From positions 372,001-436,000 of the forward strand of contig NC_013858.1 of NCBI RefSeq assembly GCF_000010725.1: 64,000 bases of DNA. Direction: 5' to 3'. The stretch's first letter is position 1, and each line of letters starts with the position of its first letter. Source of the stretch: Azospirillum sp. B510. Lineage in GTDB: Bacteria > Pseudomonadota > Alphaproteobacteria > Azospirillales > Azospirillaceae. A program made the translations under genes and the position numbers. This document shows, piece by piece, positions 17,191 to 25,387 of the stretch. The notes under the pieces are model-generated. The model was not told the DNA's origin. It ran no database searches and worked only from the letters and a program-made list of their open reading frames with translations.

Positions 17191-18027
17191 ATGGGCAAGA
17201 TTTGGTTCATCACCGGCAGCGCGCGCGGCATCGGGGCGGACGTGGCGAAGGCGGCGCTCGCCGCCGGTGACCGGGTGGTCGCCACCGGCCGCAAGCTCGA
17301 CCAGCTGCGCGCGGCCTATGCCGACCATGGCGACCGCGTGCTGACGTTGGCGCTCGACGTCGCCGACGAGGCGCAGGCGGAGGAGGCGGTGCGGGCGGCG
17401 GTCGACCGCTTCGGCCGCATCGACGTCCTGGTCAACAACGCGGGCTTCGGTCAGCTCGGCCTGTTCGAGGAGATCGACGCGGCGGATGTCGAGCGGCAAT
17501 TCGCCACCAACGTGTTCGGCCTGTTCCACGTCACCCGTGCCGTCCTGCCGGTGATGCGGCGCCAGCGGTCCGGACGCATCCTGAACCTGTCCTCCATCGG
17601 CGGCGTCCTCGGCTTCGCCGGCGCCTCGGTCTATTGCGCGGCGAAATTCGCGGTCGAGGGCTTCTCGGACTCGCTGGCCCCGGAGGTGGCGCCCTTCGGC
17701 ATCCATGTCACCGTCGTCGAACCCGGCTTCTTCCGCACCGATTTCCTGGACGGCAGCTCGGTCCGCTACGGCTCCCGGCGGATCGAGGATTACGCCGCCC
17801 ACTCAGCCGGCTTGCGGTCGAGCTATGACGGCTACAGCCACAAGCAGCCGGGCGATCCGGCCAAGCTGGCCGCCGCCATGGTCGCGCTCGCCGACGCCCC
17901 CGAGCCGCCGCGCCACTTCCTGGCCGGCTCCGACGCCGTGGAGATGGCCGATGGCGTGATCAGTCGGCGCAGCGCCGAAATCGCCGCGTGGCGGGACCGC
18001 TCGGTCGGCACCGATTTCGCCGCCTGA
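17191..18027 (+). CDS. Short-chain dehydrogenase/reductase (SDR)
   Basis: The 278-residue protein is a classical SDR: the NAD(P)-binding TGSARGIG (residues 8-15), NNAGFG, catalytic Ser in LNLSSIGG (about 133) and YCAAK (about 147-151). It is probably an oxidoreductase on a small alcohol, ketone or aldehyde; the substrate is unknown. The Arg residues in SARGIG and TGRKLDQL suggest NADP preference, which is an inference. The ribosome site is TAAGGAAAA. A small inverted repeat, ACCGCA/TGCGGT, about 40 bases before the start could be an operator for the AraC regulator just upstream. Confidence 0.87.
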   Translation: MGKIWFITGSARGIGADVAKAALAAGDRVVATGRKLDQLRAAYADHGDRVLTLALDVADEAQAEEAVRAAVDRFGRIDVLVNNAGFGQLGLFEEIDAADVERQFATNVFGLFHVTRAVLPVMRRQRSGRILNLSSIGGVLGFAGASVYCAAKFAVEGFSDSLAPEVAPFGIHVTVVEPGFFRTDFLDGSSVRYGSRRIEDYAAHSAGLRSSYDGYSHKQPGDPAKLAAAMVALADAPEPPRHFLAGSDAVEMADGVISRRSAEIAAWRDRSVGTDFAA

Positions 18028-18093
18028 CGCCAGGGGGAGTGGCGGCCTCGCTCCCCGCGGCCGCCACCGCTCCGGAGAATCAGGCAAGACCCT

Positions 18094-18360
18094 TCAGGCG
18101 GCGGATCCCCGGTCGGGGGACAGGATGCCGCCCAATACAGGCGCCGCCCAGCGCCCCAGAAACGCTTCCTCCGGCGCCGCCGCCACCGCCGGCTTCGCCG
18201 CCATCAGCAATTGCAGCAGCGCCGTATGCAACTCCGTGCAGGCGGACAAATCCACGCGGGGGGCCGCCGTCGTCTCCAGCCATTCGGCGAACGGCAGGGC
18301 GTCCTCGACGGTGCAGGCGGCCTCGAACCGGGCGAGGCCGGCGTCATAGCGGATCGGCAT
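18094..18360 (-). CDS. Small STAS-like protein at the end of the chemotaxis operon
   Basis: The 88-residue product contains RVDLSACTELHTALLQLLMA, which resembles the conserved loop and helix of STAS domains (anti-sigma-antagonist type, DLSxxxxxDxxxLxxL). A regulatory Ser is visible in that loop (DLSACTEL). The ATG shares one base with the cheA stop (TGATG), so it is the last gene of the operon. STAS proteins in Che clusters are rare but known. A function in scaffold or partner binding is an inference from position. Confidence 0.6.
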   Translation of the reverse strand: MPIRYDAGLARFEAACTVEDALPFAEWLETTAAPRVDLSACTELHTALLQLLMAAKPAVAAAPEEAFLGRWAAPVLGGILSPDRGSAA

Positions 18361-20585
18361 CACAACAGCTCCCGCAGATCGAGCACCAGGATCAGCCGGC
18401 CGTCACCCAGCATCGCGGTCCCGGCATAGCCGCGCAAGCCGCGCAGCACCCCGCCCATCGGGCGCAGCACCACGTCGGCGCGCTCGCCGACATCATCCGC
18501 CACCACGGCGACCGGACCGTCGCCCAGTTCGGCCAGCACCACGCACTCGGCCTCGCGCGGCCGCCCGTCGTCGGGCTGGCCGAGCAGGCGGCGCAGGCGG
18601 ACCAGCGGCATCACCCGCCCGCGCAGCACGACGCTTTCCGCCCGCTTCACCGCGCGGATCCTGCTCCGCTCCACCCGCTGGACGGAGCCGACCAGCGCCA
18701 CCGGGATGCCGTAGAGCGCACCCGCCGCCTCCACCACCACCACGCGGGTGATGCTGAGCGTCAGCGGCAACGCCAGCCGCACCAGCGTGCCGCTGCCGGG
18801 GGTGGACGCGATCTCCACCCGGCCGCCGGCCCGTTCCACCGCCGCCCGCACCGCGTCCATGCCGACCCCGCGGCCCGACAGGTCGGACACGCTGCCGGCG
18901 GTGCTGAAGCCGGGGGCGAAGACCAGCCGAACCGCGTCGGCATCGCCGAGCGCCGCGGCGGCCTCCGGCTCCAGCAGCCCCTTGGCGACGGCGGCACGGC
19001 GCATCGCCGCCGGGTCGATGCCGGCGCCGTCGTCCGACAGTTCCACCACCACCCCGCCCTTGTCCTGGAAGGCGCGGACCAGCAGGGTGCCGGCCAGGGG
19101 CTTGCCCAGCGCCGCCCGGCGGTCCGGCGTTTCGATGCCATGGTCGAGCGCGTTGCGCACCAGATGCAGCAGCGGCTCGCCCAGCACGTCGAGGATATCC
19201 TTGTCGGCCTCCGTCTCCGCTCCCTCCAGCACCAGCCCGACCGTCTTGCCCAGCCGGCGGGCGGTGTCGCGCACCAGCCGGGGCAGCGGATCGAACACAC
19301 GGGCGACCGGCAGCAGCCGCAGCCGCAGGGCCGCATGGCGCAGATCGCCGACCAGACCATCCAACCGGGCGGCGAAGAGTTTCAGGTCACGGGCGAGCTC
19401 GCCGTCCCCGGCGCGGCCGACCAGCGGCCCCAACTGTCCCTTCACCACCGACAGCTCGCCGACCAGCGCCATCAGGGCGTCCATCCGCTCCGGCTCGACC
19501 CGCAGGGCACGGCGCGGGACGGGTGTGGCGGCGGCGAGGGCGGCAGGAAGGGCGGCAGGAAGGGCGGCAGGAAAGGCGACGGACTGCGGCTCGGCCATGG
19601 CAGGCTTTTCCACCGGACCCTCGGCCAGGAAACGGCGCAACGCCGCGGCGTCGCCACAGGCGCTCACCACCGCGCCCCGGTCGGTCGGCCGTCCCGAGGC
19701 CGTCAGGATCGCGGCGACCGCGCGGGCCACCGCGGCGCGACGGGCCTCGCGTTCGGCGGTGCCGCCGGGCAGGTCGAGGATGCGCGCCTGTTCCTCCAGC
19801 ATCGCCGCCGCCAGCGAACCCGGCGGCGCCGCCAGGGGGTTTGTGGCCGGGGGCGCCAGCGTCACGGCGCCGATCCGCACCTGATCGGGCACGCTGCGAA
19901 AGGCGGGCGCCACCGCCTCCACCCCGGCACCGCTCAGCGCGCGGAAGCGCAGGACACAGCGGTAGGGATCCAATTGCGCCAGGGGCGGCAGCGGTTCCGC
20001 CGGCTCGATCCGCAGCAGCCGCAGATCGGGAACCCGGCGGAACAGCGCCAGCGGGTCGTCGCCGGTGAAGAAGCACTCCGGGTCCGGCCGGTAGTCGATG
20101 GCGGTCAGCCGGCCGGCGCCAACCGTCTCCCGCTCCTCGCCGGTCAGCTCCACGACCCAGGGGAAAGCCTCCGCCGCGCCATGGGACGCCGGGGCGGCAG
20201 CCCCCACCTCCTCCCCGAACAGCCCGCGCCGCAGCCCTTCCGCCACCTCCGCCGCGTCGGCGGGCAGCGCGCCGGCCTCCTCCAGCGCCGCCACCCAGCG
20301 GGCGCACTGGTCGAGCACGCGGAACAGCCGGTCGGCCAACTCCGGCGTCATGACGCGCCGGCCGTCGCGCAGTTGCGACAGCGTGTCCTCCCCGGCATGG
20401 ACCAGCCGGGTGAAGGGCGGCATGTCGAACAGGGCGCTCGCCCCCTTCAGCGTGTGGAAGGCGCGGAACAGCTCGTCCAGCGCCGCGCGGTCGGCCGGGT
20501 CGCGCTCCAGCGCCAGCAGGGCGGCGCCGGCACTCTCCAGCAATTCCCGCGCCTCGACGACGAACTGGTCGAACAGCTCGCTCAC
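18360..20585 (-). CDS. cheA: CheA chemotaxis histidine kinase
   Basis: The 741-residue kinase has an N-terminal Hpt (P1) domain with phospho-acceptor His44 in RAFHTLKGAS, a long variable middle region, dimerisation helices, a HATPase domain with HLVRNALDHGIETPDR (about residue 475), DDGAGIDP and GRGVGMDAVRAAVE, and a C-terminal CheW-like domain. The linker near residues 335-355 contains an AALPAALPAAL repeat made by a 12-bp tandem repeat. The GTG start overlaps the cheY stop (GTGA). It would phosphorylate the two receiver proteins and CheB of this operon. The region between P1 and the kinase core is longer than usual and not clearly a standard P2. Confidence 0.95.
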   Translation of the reverse strand: MSELFDQFVVEARELLESAGAALLALERDPADRAALDELFRAFHTLKGASALFDMPPFTRLVHAGEDTLSQLRDGRRVMTPELADRLFRVLDQCARWVAALEEAGALPADAAEVAEGLRRGLFGEEVGAAAPASHGAAEAFPWVVELTGEERETVGAGRLTAIDYRPDPECFFTGDDPLALFRRVPDLRLLRIEPAEPLPPLAQLDPYRCVLRFRALSGAGVEAVAPAFRSVPDQVRIGAVTLAPPATNPLAAPPGSLAAAMLEEQARILDLPGGTAEREARRAAVARAVAAILTASGRPTDRGAVVSACGDAAALRRFLAEGPVEKPAMAEPQSVAFPAALPAALPAALAAATPVPRRALRVEPERMDALMALVGELSVVKGQLGPLVGRAGDGELARDLKLFAARLDGLVGDLRHAALRLRLLPVARVFDPLPRLVRDTARRLGKTVGLVLEGAETEADKDILDVLGEPLLHLVRNALDHGIETPDRRAALGKPLAGTLLVRAFQDKGGVVVELSDDGAGIDPAAMRRAAVAKGLLEPEAAAALGDADAVRLVFAPGFSTAGSVSDLSGRGVGMDAVRAAVERAGGRVEIASTPGSGTLVRLALPLTLSITRVVVVEAAGALYGIPVALVGSVQRVERSRIRAVKRAESVVLRGRVMPLVRLRRLLGQPDDGRPREAECVVLAELGDGPVAVVADDVGERADVVLRPMGGVLRGLRGYAGTAMLGDGRLILVLDLRELL

Positions 20586-20977
20586 GGCGTCTCCTCCTGG
20601 ACGGGAGGCCGTCCCGTCAGCAGCCGCGCCGCCTCCACCAGACCCTCCGGGCGGGGCGGCTTCACGATGTACCAGTTGGCCCCGGCCAGCAGAGCCTGGT
20701 CATGGTCGCTGTCCTTCGATTCCGTGCTGATCATGATGGCGGGCACATCGCGCAGGCTCGGGTCGCGGCGCAGGACGCGGAGCATGGTGTAGCCGTCCAT
20801 CTTGCGCATGTTGACATCGACGATCACCAGATCGGGCGGGGCGGCCATGGCGCGTTCCAGCCCCTCGATGCCGTTCACCGCCTCGTCCACGACGAAGCCG
20901 TCGGCCTCCAGCACGCGGCGGCTGAAGGCGCGCACGGTCACGGCGTCATCCACCACCAGCACACGCGGCCCGCTCAC
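20582..20977 (-). CDS. cheY: CheY-like single-domain response regulator
   Basis: This 131-residue receiver protein has the acidic pair Asp10-Asp11 (VVDDA), phospho-acceptor Asp54 (VIVDVNM), the switch residue in MISTES and conserved Lys in YIVKPPRP (about 105). No output domain follows. It sits between cheR and cheA with GTGA overlaps on both sides. It is the second receiver protein of the operon; the other is the first gene. MISTESKDSD is typical of CheY/FrzZ-like proteins working with a non-flagellar or alternative Che system, but the target is not known. Confidence 0.93.
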   Translation of the reverse strand: MSGPRVLVVDDAVTVRAFSRRVLEADGFVVDEAVNGIEGLERAMAAPPDLVIVDVNMRKMDGYTMLRVLRRDPSLRDVPAIMISTESKDSDHDQALLAGANWYIVKPPRPEGLVEAARLLTGRPPVQEETP

Positions 20978-21849
20978 GGCGTCCCTCCATCCGGCTTCTG
21001 GTAAAGAATGGCGTCGGGGAAGCGGCGCGGGATGAACAGCGAGGACATGCGGCTCATGCTTTCCGAATGGCCGAGGCAGATGAAGCCGCCCGGCGCCAGG
21101 GCGTCGTGGAACATGGCCGCCGCTTCCCGTCGGCCCAGATCGTCGAAATAGATCAGCAGGTTGCGGCAGAAGATCACGTCGATCCCACGGAACGCCCGCA
21201 CCTGCCGCGGGTCGGCGATGTTGACCAGCGAGAAATCGACCGACTCCCGCAGCTCCTCCATGATCCGCCAGCGCGGCCCGCCGTCCTCATCCGCCCCGCG
21301 CAGGGGCTGGAAATATTTGACGCGGAGATGGGCCGGCAGCCCCTGCAAGGCGCGCTCGTCATAAACGCCCTCGCGGGCACGCTCCAGCACCGCGCTGTCG
21401 ATGTCGGACGCCAGCAGCTCGATCTCGTAATCGTCCACCCGGCCCCACCTCTCCAGCAGCATGATGGCGATGGAATAGGGTTCCTCCCCGCTGGCGCAGC
21501 CGGCCGACCAGATGCGCAGCCGCGATCCCGCCGGCCGCCCCCGCACCAGCTCGTCGAGGACGGAATTCACCAGGCAGTCGAGCTGGTAGGTCTCGCGGAA
21601 GAAATAGGTCTCGTTCACCGTCATCAGGTTGACGAGCCGCTGGAGCTCCTCCCCCGACGCCTGGAAACGCAGCAGGTTCATATAGACGGTGAGGTCGGCC
21701 GCACCGACCGACCGCATGCGGGCGGCGACCCGGCGGTCGACGAAATAGCGCTTGGCCTCGGTGAAGGACAGGCCGGTGCGCTCCCGCAGGAATCCGCAGA
21801 GCGTCGCATAATCCTCCGGGGACAGGCCATCCGGCTCGGCGTCGATCAC
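20974..21849 (-). CDS. cheR: CheR chemoreceptor methyltransferase
   Basis: CheR transfers methyl groups from SAM to glutamates on the receptor. The 291-residue protein has the N-terminal helical CheR_N domain and the motif VNETYFFRE (about residues 75-83), SAM-binding WSAGCASGEEPYSIAI, and DVIFCRNLLIYFDD. The start is GTG. It pairs with CheB in the operon for adaptation. The stop overlaps the cheY start (GTGA). Confidence 0.95.
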   Translation of the reverse strand: MIDAEPDGLSPEDYATLCGFLRERTGLSFTEAKRYFVDRRVAARMRSVGAADLTVYMNLLRFQASGEELQRLVNLMTVNETYFFRETYQLDCLVNSVLDELVRGRPAGSRLRIWSAGCASGEEPYSIAIMLLERWGRVDDYEIELLASDIDSAVLERAREGVYDERALQGLPAHLRVKYFQPLRGADEDGGPRWRIMEELRESVDFSLVNIADPRQVRAFRGIDVIFCRNLLIYFDDLGRREAAAMFHDALAPGGFICLGHSESMSRMSSLFIPRRFPDAILYQKPDGGTP

Positions 21850-21855
21850 CTGGGA

Positions 21856-22521
21856 TCACCTGTCCCGGAAGCTGGATCGGGCGGCATCGACGGCGAAGGC
21901 GACGAACGCGTCATCGGGAAAGCGGCGGGCGAGCCCCTCCAGGCTGGAGAGCGCTTCGGGACTGCCGGCCTCGGCCAGCGCCTCCACGGCGGCGAGGCCG
22001 ACATTCACATCCCGATCCCCCTCCATCACCCGCGCCAGCCATTCCGCCCGCGCCGGATGGGCGAGGCCGCCCAGCCCCTGCACCGCGAAGATGCGCAGAT
22101 CGGGGTCGGCATGGTCGAGCAGCGGCAGCAGCGCCGGGGCGGCGACCGCCGCCGGCATCTGTTGCAGGCTCTCCAGCGCCGCGTTGCGCAATGCCGCATC
22201 CTCGCGATCGAGGAAGGGAACCAGCGCCGCCGCCGCGTCGGGGGTGGCGATGCGGGCAAGCGCCGTCAGGATCGCCTCGCGCACGCCGGCATCCCCCTCC
22301 ACCGCGAGCCGGCGGGCGAGCGCCGCTTCCGCTCCCGGCGGCGGCGCGCCCGCCGTCCCATGGCCCAGCGCGTGGGCGGCATCGCGGCGGACCGAAGACT
22401 CCGGATCCTCGAGCGATGCCAGCGGATCGCGCGGGCCATCGGTCGACACCGGGACGGGCGACACCGGGGCGGGCGCCTCAGGAACTGGCGCCGAACCGGT
22501 CTTCTTCTTCAGCAGTCCCAT
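21856..22521 (-). CDS. HEAT-repeat protein in the chemotaxis operon
   Basis: After a Pro-rich N-terminal 30 residues, the 221-residue protein is built of about five HEAT-like helical repeats (for example DPESSVRRDAAHALGH, DAGVREAILTALARI, DAALRNAALESLQQM, DPDLRIFAVQGLGGL). Such repeats bind other proteins. It has a good ribosome site (GGGAG) and lies between cheB and cheR. HEAT proteins occur in some alternative Che/Frz-like operons and may link the receptor array to other parts; the partner here is unknown. Confidence 0.82.
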   Translation of the reverse strand: MGLLKKKTGSAPVPEAPAPVSPVPVSTDGPRDPLASLEDPESSVRRDAAHALGHGTAGAPPPGAEAALARRLAVEGDAGVREAILTALARIATPDAAAALVPFLDREDAALRNAALESLQQMPAAVAAPALLPLLDHADPDLRIFAVQGLGGLAHPARAEWLARVMEGDRDVNVGLAAVEALAEAGSPEALSSLEGLARRFPDDAFVAFAVDAARSSFRDR

Positions 22522-22532
22522 GGCGTCACTCC

Positions 22533-23684
22533 CTACTCCACACCGAAACGCCGCGCGGCGGGCGGCAGCCAGCGGGTCAGCTGGCCGGCGATCCGGTCCG
22601 ACGGCAGCACGACACCGGCCCCGCCGCGCCGGATCAGCTCCTGCGGCATGCCGAAGACGACGGCGCTGTCCTCCGACTCGGCGATGGTGCGGCCACCGCG
22701 GGCGTGAAGCTCGGCCATCGCCGCCGCGCCGTCATTGCCCATGCCGGTCAGCAGCACCCCGACCAGCCGGTCGGGCGGCAGCAGCCGCAGGGCGCTGGTC
22801 ACCAGCCGGTCGGCGTTGGGATGCCAGGGCCGCTCGGGCGAGGCCGGAACGCGGATCGCCTGCAAGCGGCCGCCACGCCGGGCCAGCTCCACATCGGCGC
22901 CGCCGCGGGCGATGCAGACCATGCCCGGCTCCAGCGCCACCGCCCGCTCCACCTCCACCACCCGCAGCGCGCACAGCTCGTCCAGCCGGCGCGCCAGCGT
23001 CGCGGTGAAGGCGGCCGGCATATGCTGCGCCACCACCACCGGCCAGCGAAGATCGGCCGGCAGAAGCGGCAGGATGTCCTCCAGCGTGCCGGGGCCGCCG
23101 GTGGACACGCCGACCAGCACCACCCCCTCGCTCTCCCGGCTCGCCGCCGCTGCCGCCGGGGATGGCGGCGCCAGGGAAGACGGCGCCGGCCGCGCCGGGG
23201 CGGCGAAATCCTCGCCGGCGATGCGGGCGCGGGCCAGCCGCAGCCGTTCGCGCAGGCCATGCACCCGGCGCGGGCGGGAGGACGCGGCGGCCCGCACCGT
23301 CTCCACCAGCTCCTCGCCGATACGGCCGATGGAGCCGGCGGCCGGCTTGCGCACCGCCTCGACCGCCCCCAGCCGCAGCGCCTCCAGCGTCTCCTCCGCC
23401 CCCGCCCCGGTGAGGGCGGAGACCATGACGACCGGCTTGGGATGTTCCACCATGATGCGGGCGAGGCAGGTCAGGCCATCCATGCCGGGCATGGTGACAT
23501 CCAGCGTCACGACATCCGGATCGACGGCCGGCAGGCGCGCCAGGGCCTCCTCCCCCGTCGCGGCGGTCTCCACCCGGAATCCGGCCTCGATCAGCAGATC
23601 GGCGATGCGCCGGCGCATCAGCGCGGAATCGTCCACCACCAGCACCGTCGGCACGCCATCCCCCGATCCCGCCCCGGCCGTCAC
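22533..23684 (-). CDS. cheB: CheB receptor methylesterase
   Basis: CheB removes methyl groups from, or deamidates, chemoreceptors when phosphorylated. The 383-residue protein has a receiver domain (VVDDSALMRR, phospho-Asp near residue 60 in VTLDVTMPGMDG) and a C-terminal methylesterase domain with the catalytic Ser in GVSTGG (about 191), His in AQHMPAAF (about 218) and Asp in GMGNDG (about 316). The GTG start overlaps the CheW stop (GTGA). Confidence 0.95.
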   Translation of the reverse strand: MTAGAGSGDGVPTVLVVDDSALMRRRIADLLIEAGFRVETAATGEEALARLPAVDPDVVTLDVTMPGMDGLTCLARIMVEHPKPVVMVSALTGAGAEETLEALRLGAVEAVRKPAAGSIGRIGEELVETVRAAASSRPRRVHGLRERLRLARARIAGEDFAAPARPAPSSLAPPSPAAAAASRESEGVVLVGVSTGGPGTLEDILPLLPADLRWPVVVAQHMPAAFTATLARRLDELCALRVVEVERAVALEPGMVCIARGGADVELARRGGRLQAIRVPASPERPWHPNADRLVTSALRLLPPDRLVGVLLTGMGNDGAAAMAELHARGGRTIAESEDSAVVFGMPQELIRRGGAGVVLPSDRIAGQLTRWLPPAARRFGVE

Positions 23685-25387
23685 GGCGCAACAGCGGGCA
23701 GGGGCAAAGTGGGCAGGGAGAGGGCGGCCAGCCGGTCCATGTCGAGCAGGCCGTCCGCCTCCATCAGCAGGATCAGGCGGGAGCCGTCTCCCGTCCCCGG
23801 CTCCAGCGTCGCCACCCTTCGGATCAGCCGGCGCTGCGCCGCCGACACCGCCGGTGCCGGACCGATCCGCTCCGGCGGGACCGTCAGCAGGCCGGACAGC
23901 CCGTCCACCAGCAGCCCGACCAGCAGCCCGTCCCACCCGACCACCACCACCCGGCCGCGCTCCGGCCCGGCAGCGGACTCGGCGGGGGCCCCGGCGGCGC
24001 AAAGCCCGAGCAGCCGGCGCTGGTCGATCAGCGGCAGCACCTCGCCGCGCAGGGTCAGCAGGCCGGCGACGAAGTCGGGGGCGTTGGGCAGCGGCGTGAC
24101 GCCGTCGGGCCGGCGCAACACCTCGCGCACGGCGGCGACCGGCAGGCCATACTCCGTCCCGGCAAGGCGGAAGACGACGAAGCGCTCCCCCGCGCCGCCG
24201 CCGCCCGCGGCCTGTCCCGGCTCCATCCCCTCCCCCTCTCCGCCCGCATCGCCGCCCATATCGCCACCCATATCGCCACCGAGCGCGATGCCATGGCGGA
24301 ACAGCCGCTCCGCCGACAGCACCGACACCAGCCGCCCGCCAACCGCCGCGTCGCCACCCCCGACACGGGCGATGCCCTCCAGATCCTCGAATTCCGCTTC
24401 GCGGGCCAGCAGCGGCGGCACCGGGTCGATGAGGGCCGAGTCGAGCCGCAGGATCTCGCGGACCTCGTCCACCAGCAGCCCGACAGGGGCCTGACCGTCC
24501 CCGGACCGCACCACCACGACACGGCACCCGGCCGCCTGTTCGCCGCCGCCCTCCAGCCCGAACAGGGCACGCAGGCCGACCAGCGGCAGAAGCCGGTCGC
24601 GCACCGCCATCACCCCCAGCAGATGCGCCTTGGCCCGCGCCATGCGGGCGATGTCGCGCGGGGCCGGCAGAACCTCGCGCACCCGGTCCACCGGCAAGGC
24701 GAAGTCCTGCCCGGCGACCCCGAAGACCAGCAGGGCCCGCCGGTCTGCTCCCTTCCCGCCCCCGGCGCCCGCGTCGCCGCTCATCGGCGCCGCGAATCCG
24801 ACAGAGGCCGGAGCGGAGCGCCGCTCCGCCTCCGCCACCTCCCCGAACTGGCGGTCGATCAGAACCTCCAGCCTCAGGATGCCGGCCGGCCCCCCGCACA
24901 GCGGGCCGTCGCGCAGCAGGCCGGCGAGCATGGCGGGGTCGATGCCGCCGCCCTCCGCCGGCGTCACCGGGTCGATGCGGTCGGGGGCGCTGCGCAGGAT
25001 GCCGGCCATCGCGTCGACCCGCAGCCCAACCGTTTGCCCGCCGACCGTTTGGCCGCCAACCGTTTCACCGCGATGCCCGACCAGCACCACGCGGGCCTCC
25101 CGCGACGCGGGTGCCGTGCCCGCCGGCCCCGTTGCCGAGGCCCCCAACGCCCCGGCGAGATCGAGGACCGGCACCGCCTCGCCATGCCAGTGCGCCAGCC
25201 CGTCGAGACTGGGCGGCCCCAGCGGGACGCGCACCAGCTCCGGCGGCCGGATCACCGCGCGGACCACGGACAGAGGCAGGGCGAGCCGCAACTCGCCGAC
25301 CGCCACCATGACGAAGGCGAGGGCGTCATCGGTCCCGGCCATCGCCCCCCCGGCCATCGCCCCATGGTCCCCGGCCACGGCGGTCAA
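23681..25387 (-). CDS. cheW: Scaffold protein with three CheW domains
   Basis: CheW couples receptors to CheA. This 568-residue protein holds three CheW-type domains in a row: about residues 22-165 (LAFVMVAVGELRLALPLSVV), 195-345 (ALLVFGVAGQDFALPVDRV) and 390-555 (ERFVVFRLAGTEYGLPVAAV). Each has the matching second half, such as GLLVDEVREILRL. A normal CheW is about 160 residues with one domain. Linkers contain small repeats (VGGQTVGGQTVG, GGDMGGDMGGD). The start is uncertain: a TTG at 25387 overlaps the receptor stop (TTGA) as in the rest of this operon, while a GTG at 25378 or ATG at 25357 would also keep the first domain. Confidence 0.9.
   Translation of the reverse strand: MTAVAGDHGAMAGGAMAGTDDALAFVMVAVGELRLALPLSVVRAVIRPPELVRVPLGPPSLDGLAHWHGEAVPVLDLAGALGASATGPAGTAPASREARVVLVGHRGETVGGQTVGGQTVGLRVDAMAGILRSAPDRIDPVTPAEGGGIDPAMLAGLLRDGPLCGGPAGILRLEVLIDRQFGEVAEAERRSAPASVGFAAPMSGDAGAGGGKGADRRALLVFGVAGQDFALPVDRVREVLPAPRDIARMARAKAHLLGVMAVRDRLLPLVGLRALFGLEGGGEQAAGCRVVVVRSGDGQAPVGLLVDEVREILRLDSALIDPVPPLLAREAEFEDLEGIARVGGGDAAVGGRLVSVLSAERLFRHGIALGGDMGGDMGGDAGGEGEGMEPGQAAGGGGAGERFVVFRLAGTEYGLPVAAVREVLRRPDGVTPLPNAPDFVAGLLTLRGEVLPLIDQRRLLGLCAAGAPAESAAGPERGRVVVVGWDGLLVGLLVDGLSGLLTVPPERIGPAPAVSAAQRRLIRRVATLEPGTGDGSRLILLMEADGLLDMDRLAALSLPTLPLPAVAP

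Noticed and set aside
17988..20792. 934-codon open frame on the forward strand opposite cheA
   Set aside because: Low-complexity His/Arg/Gln text without motifs; cheA on the other strand has all kinase motifs.
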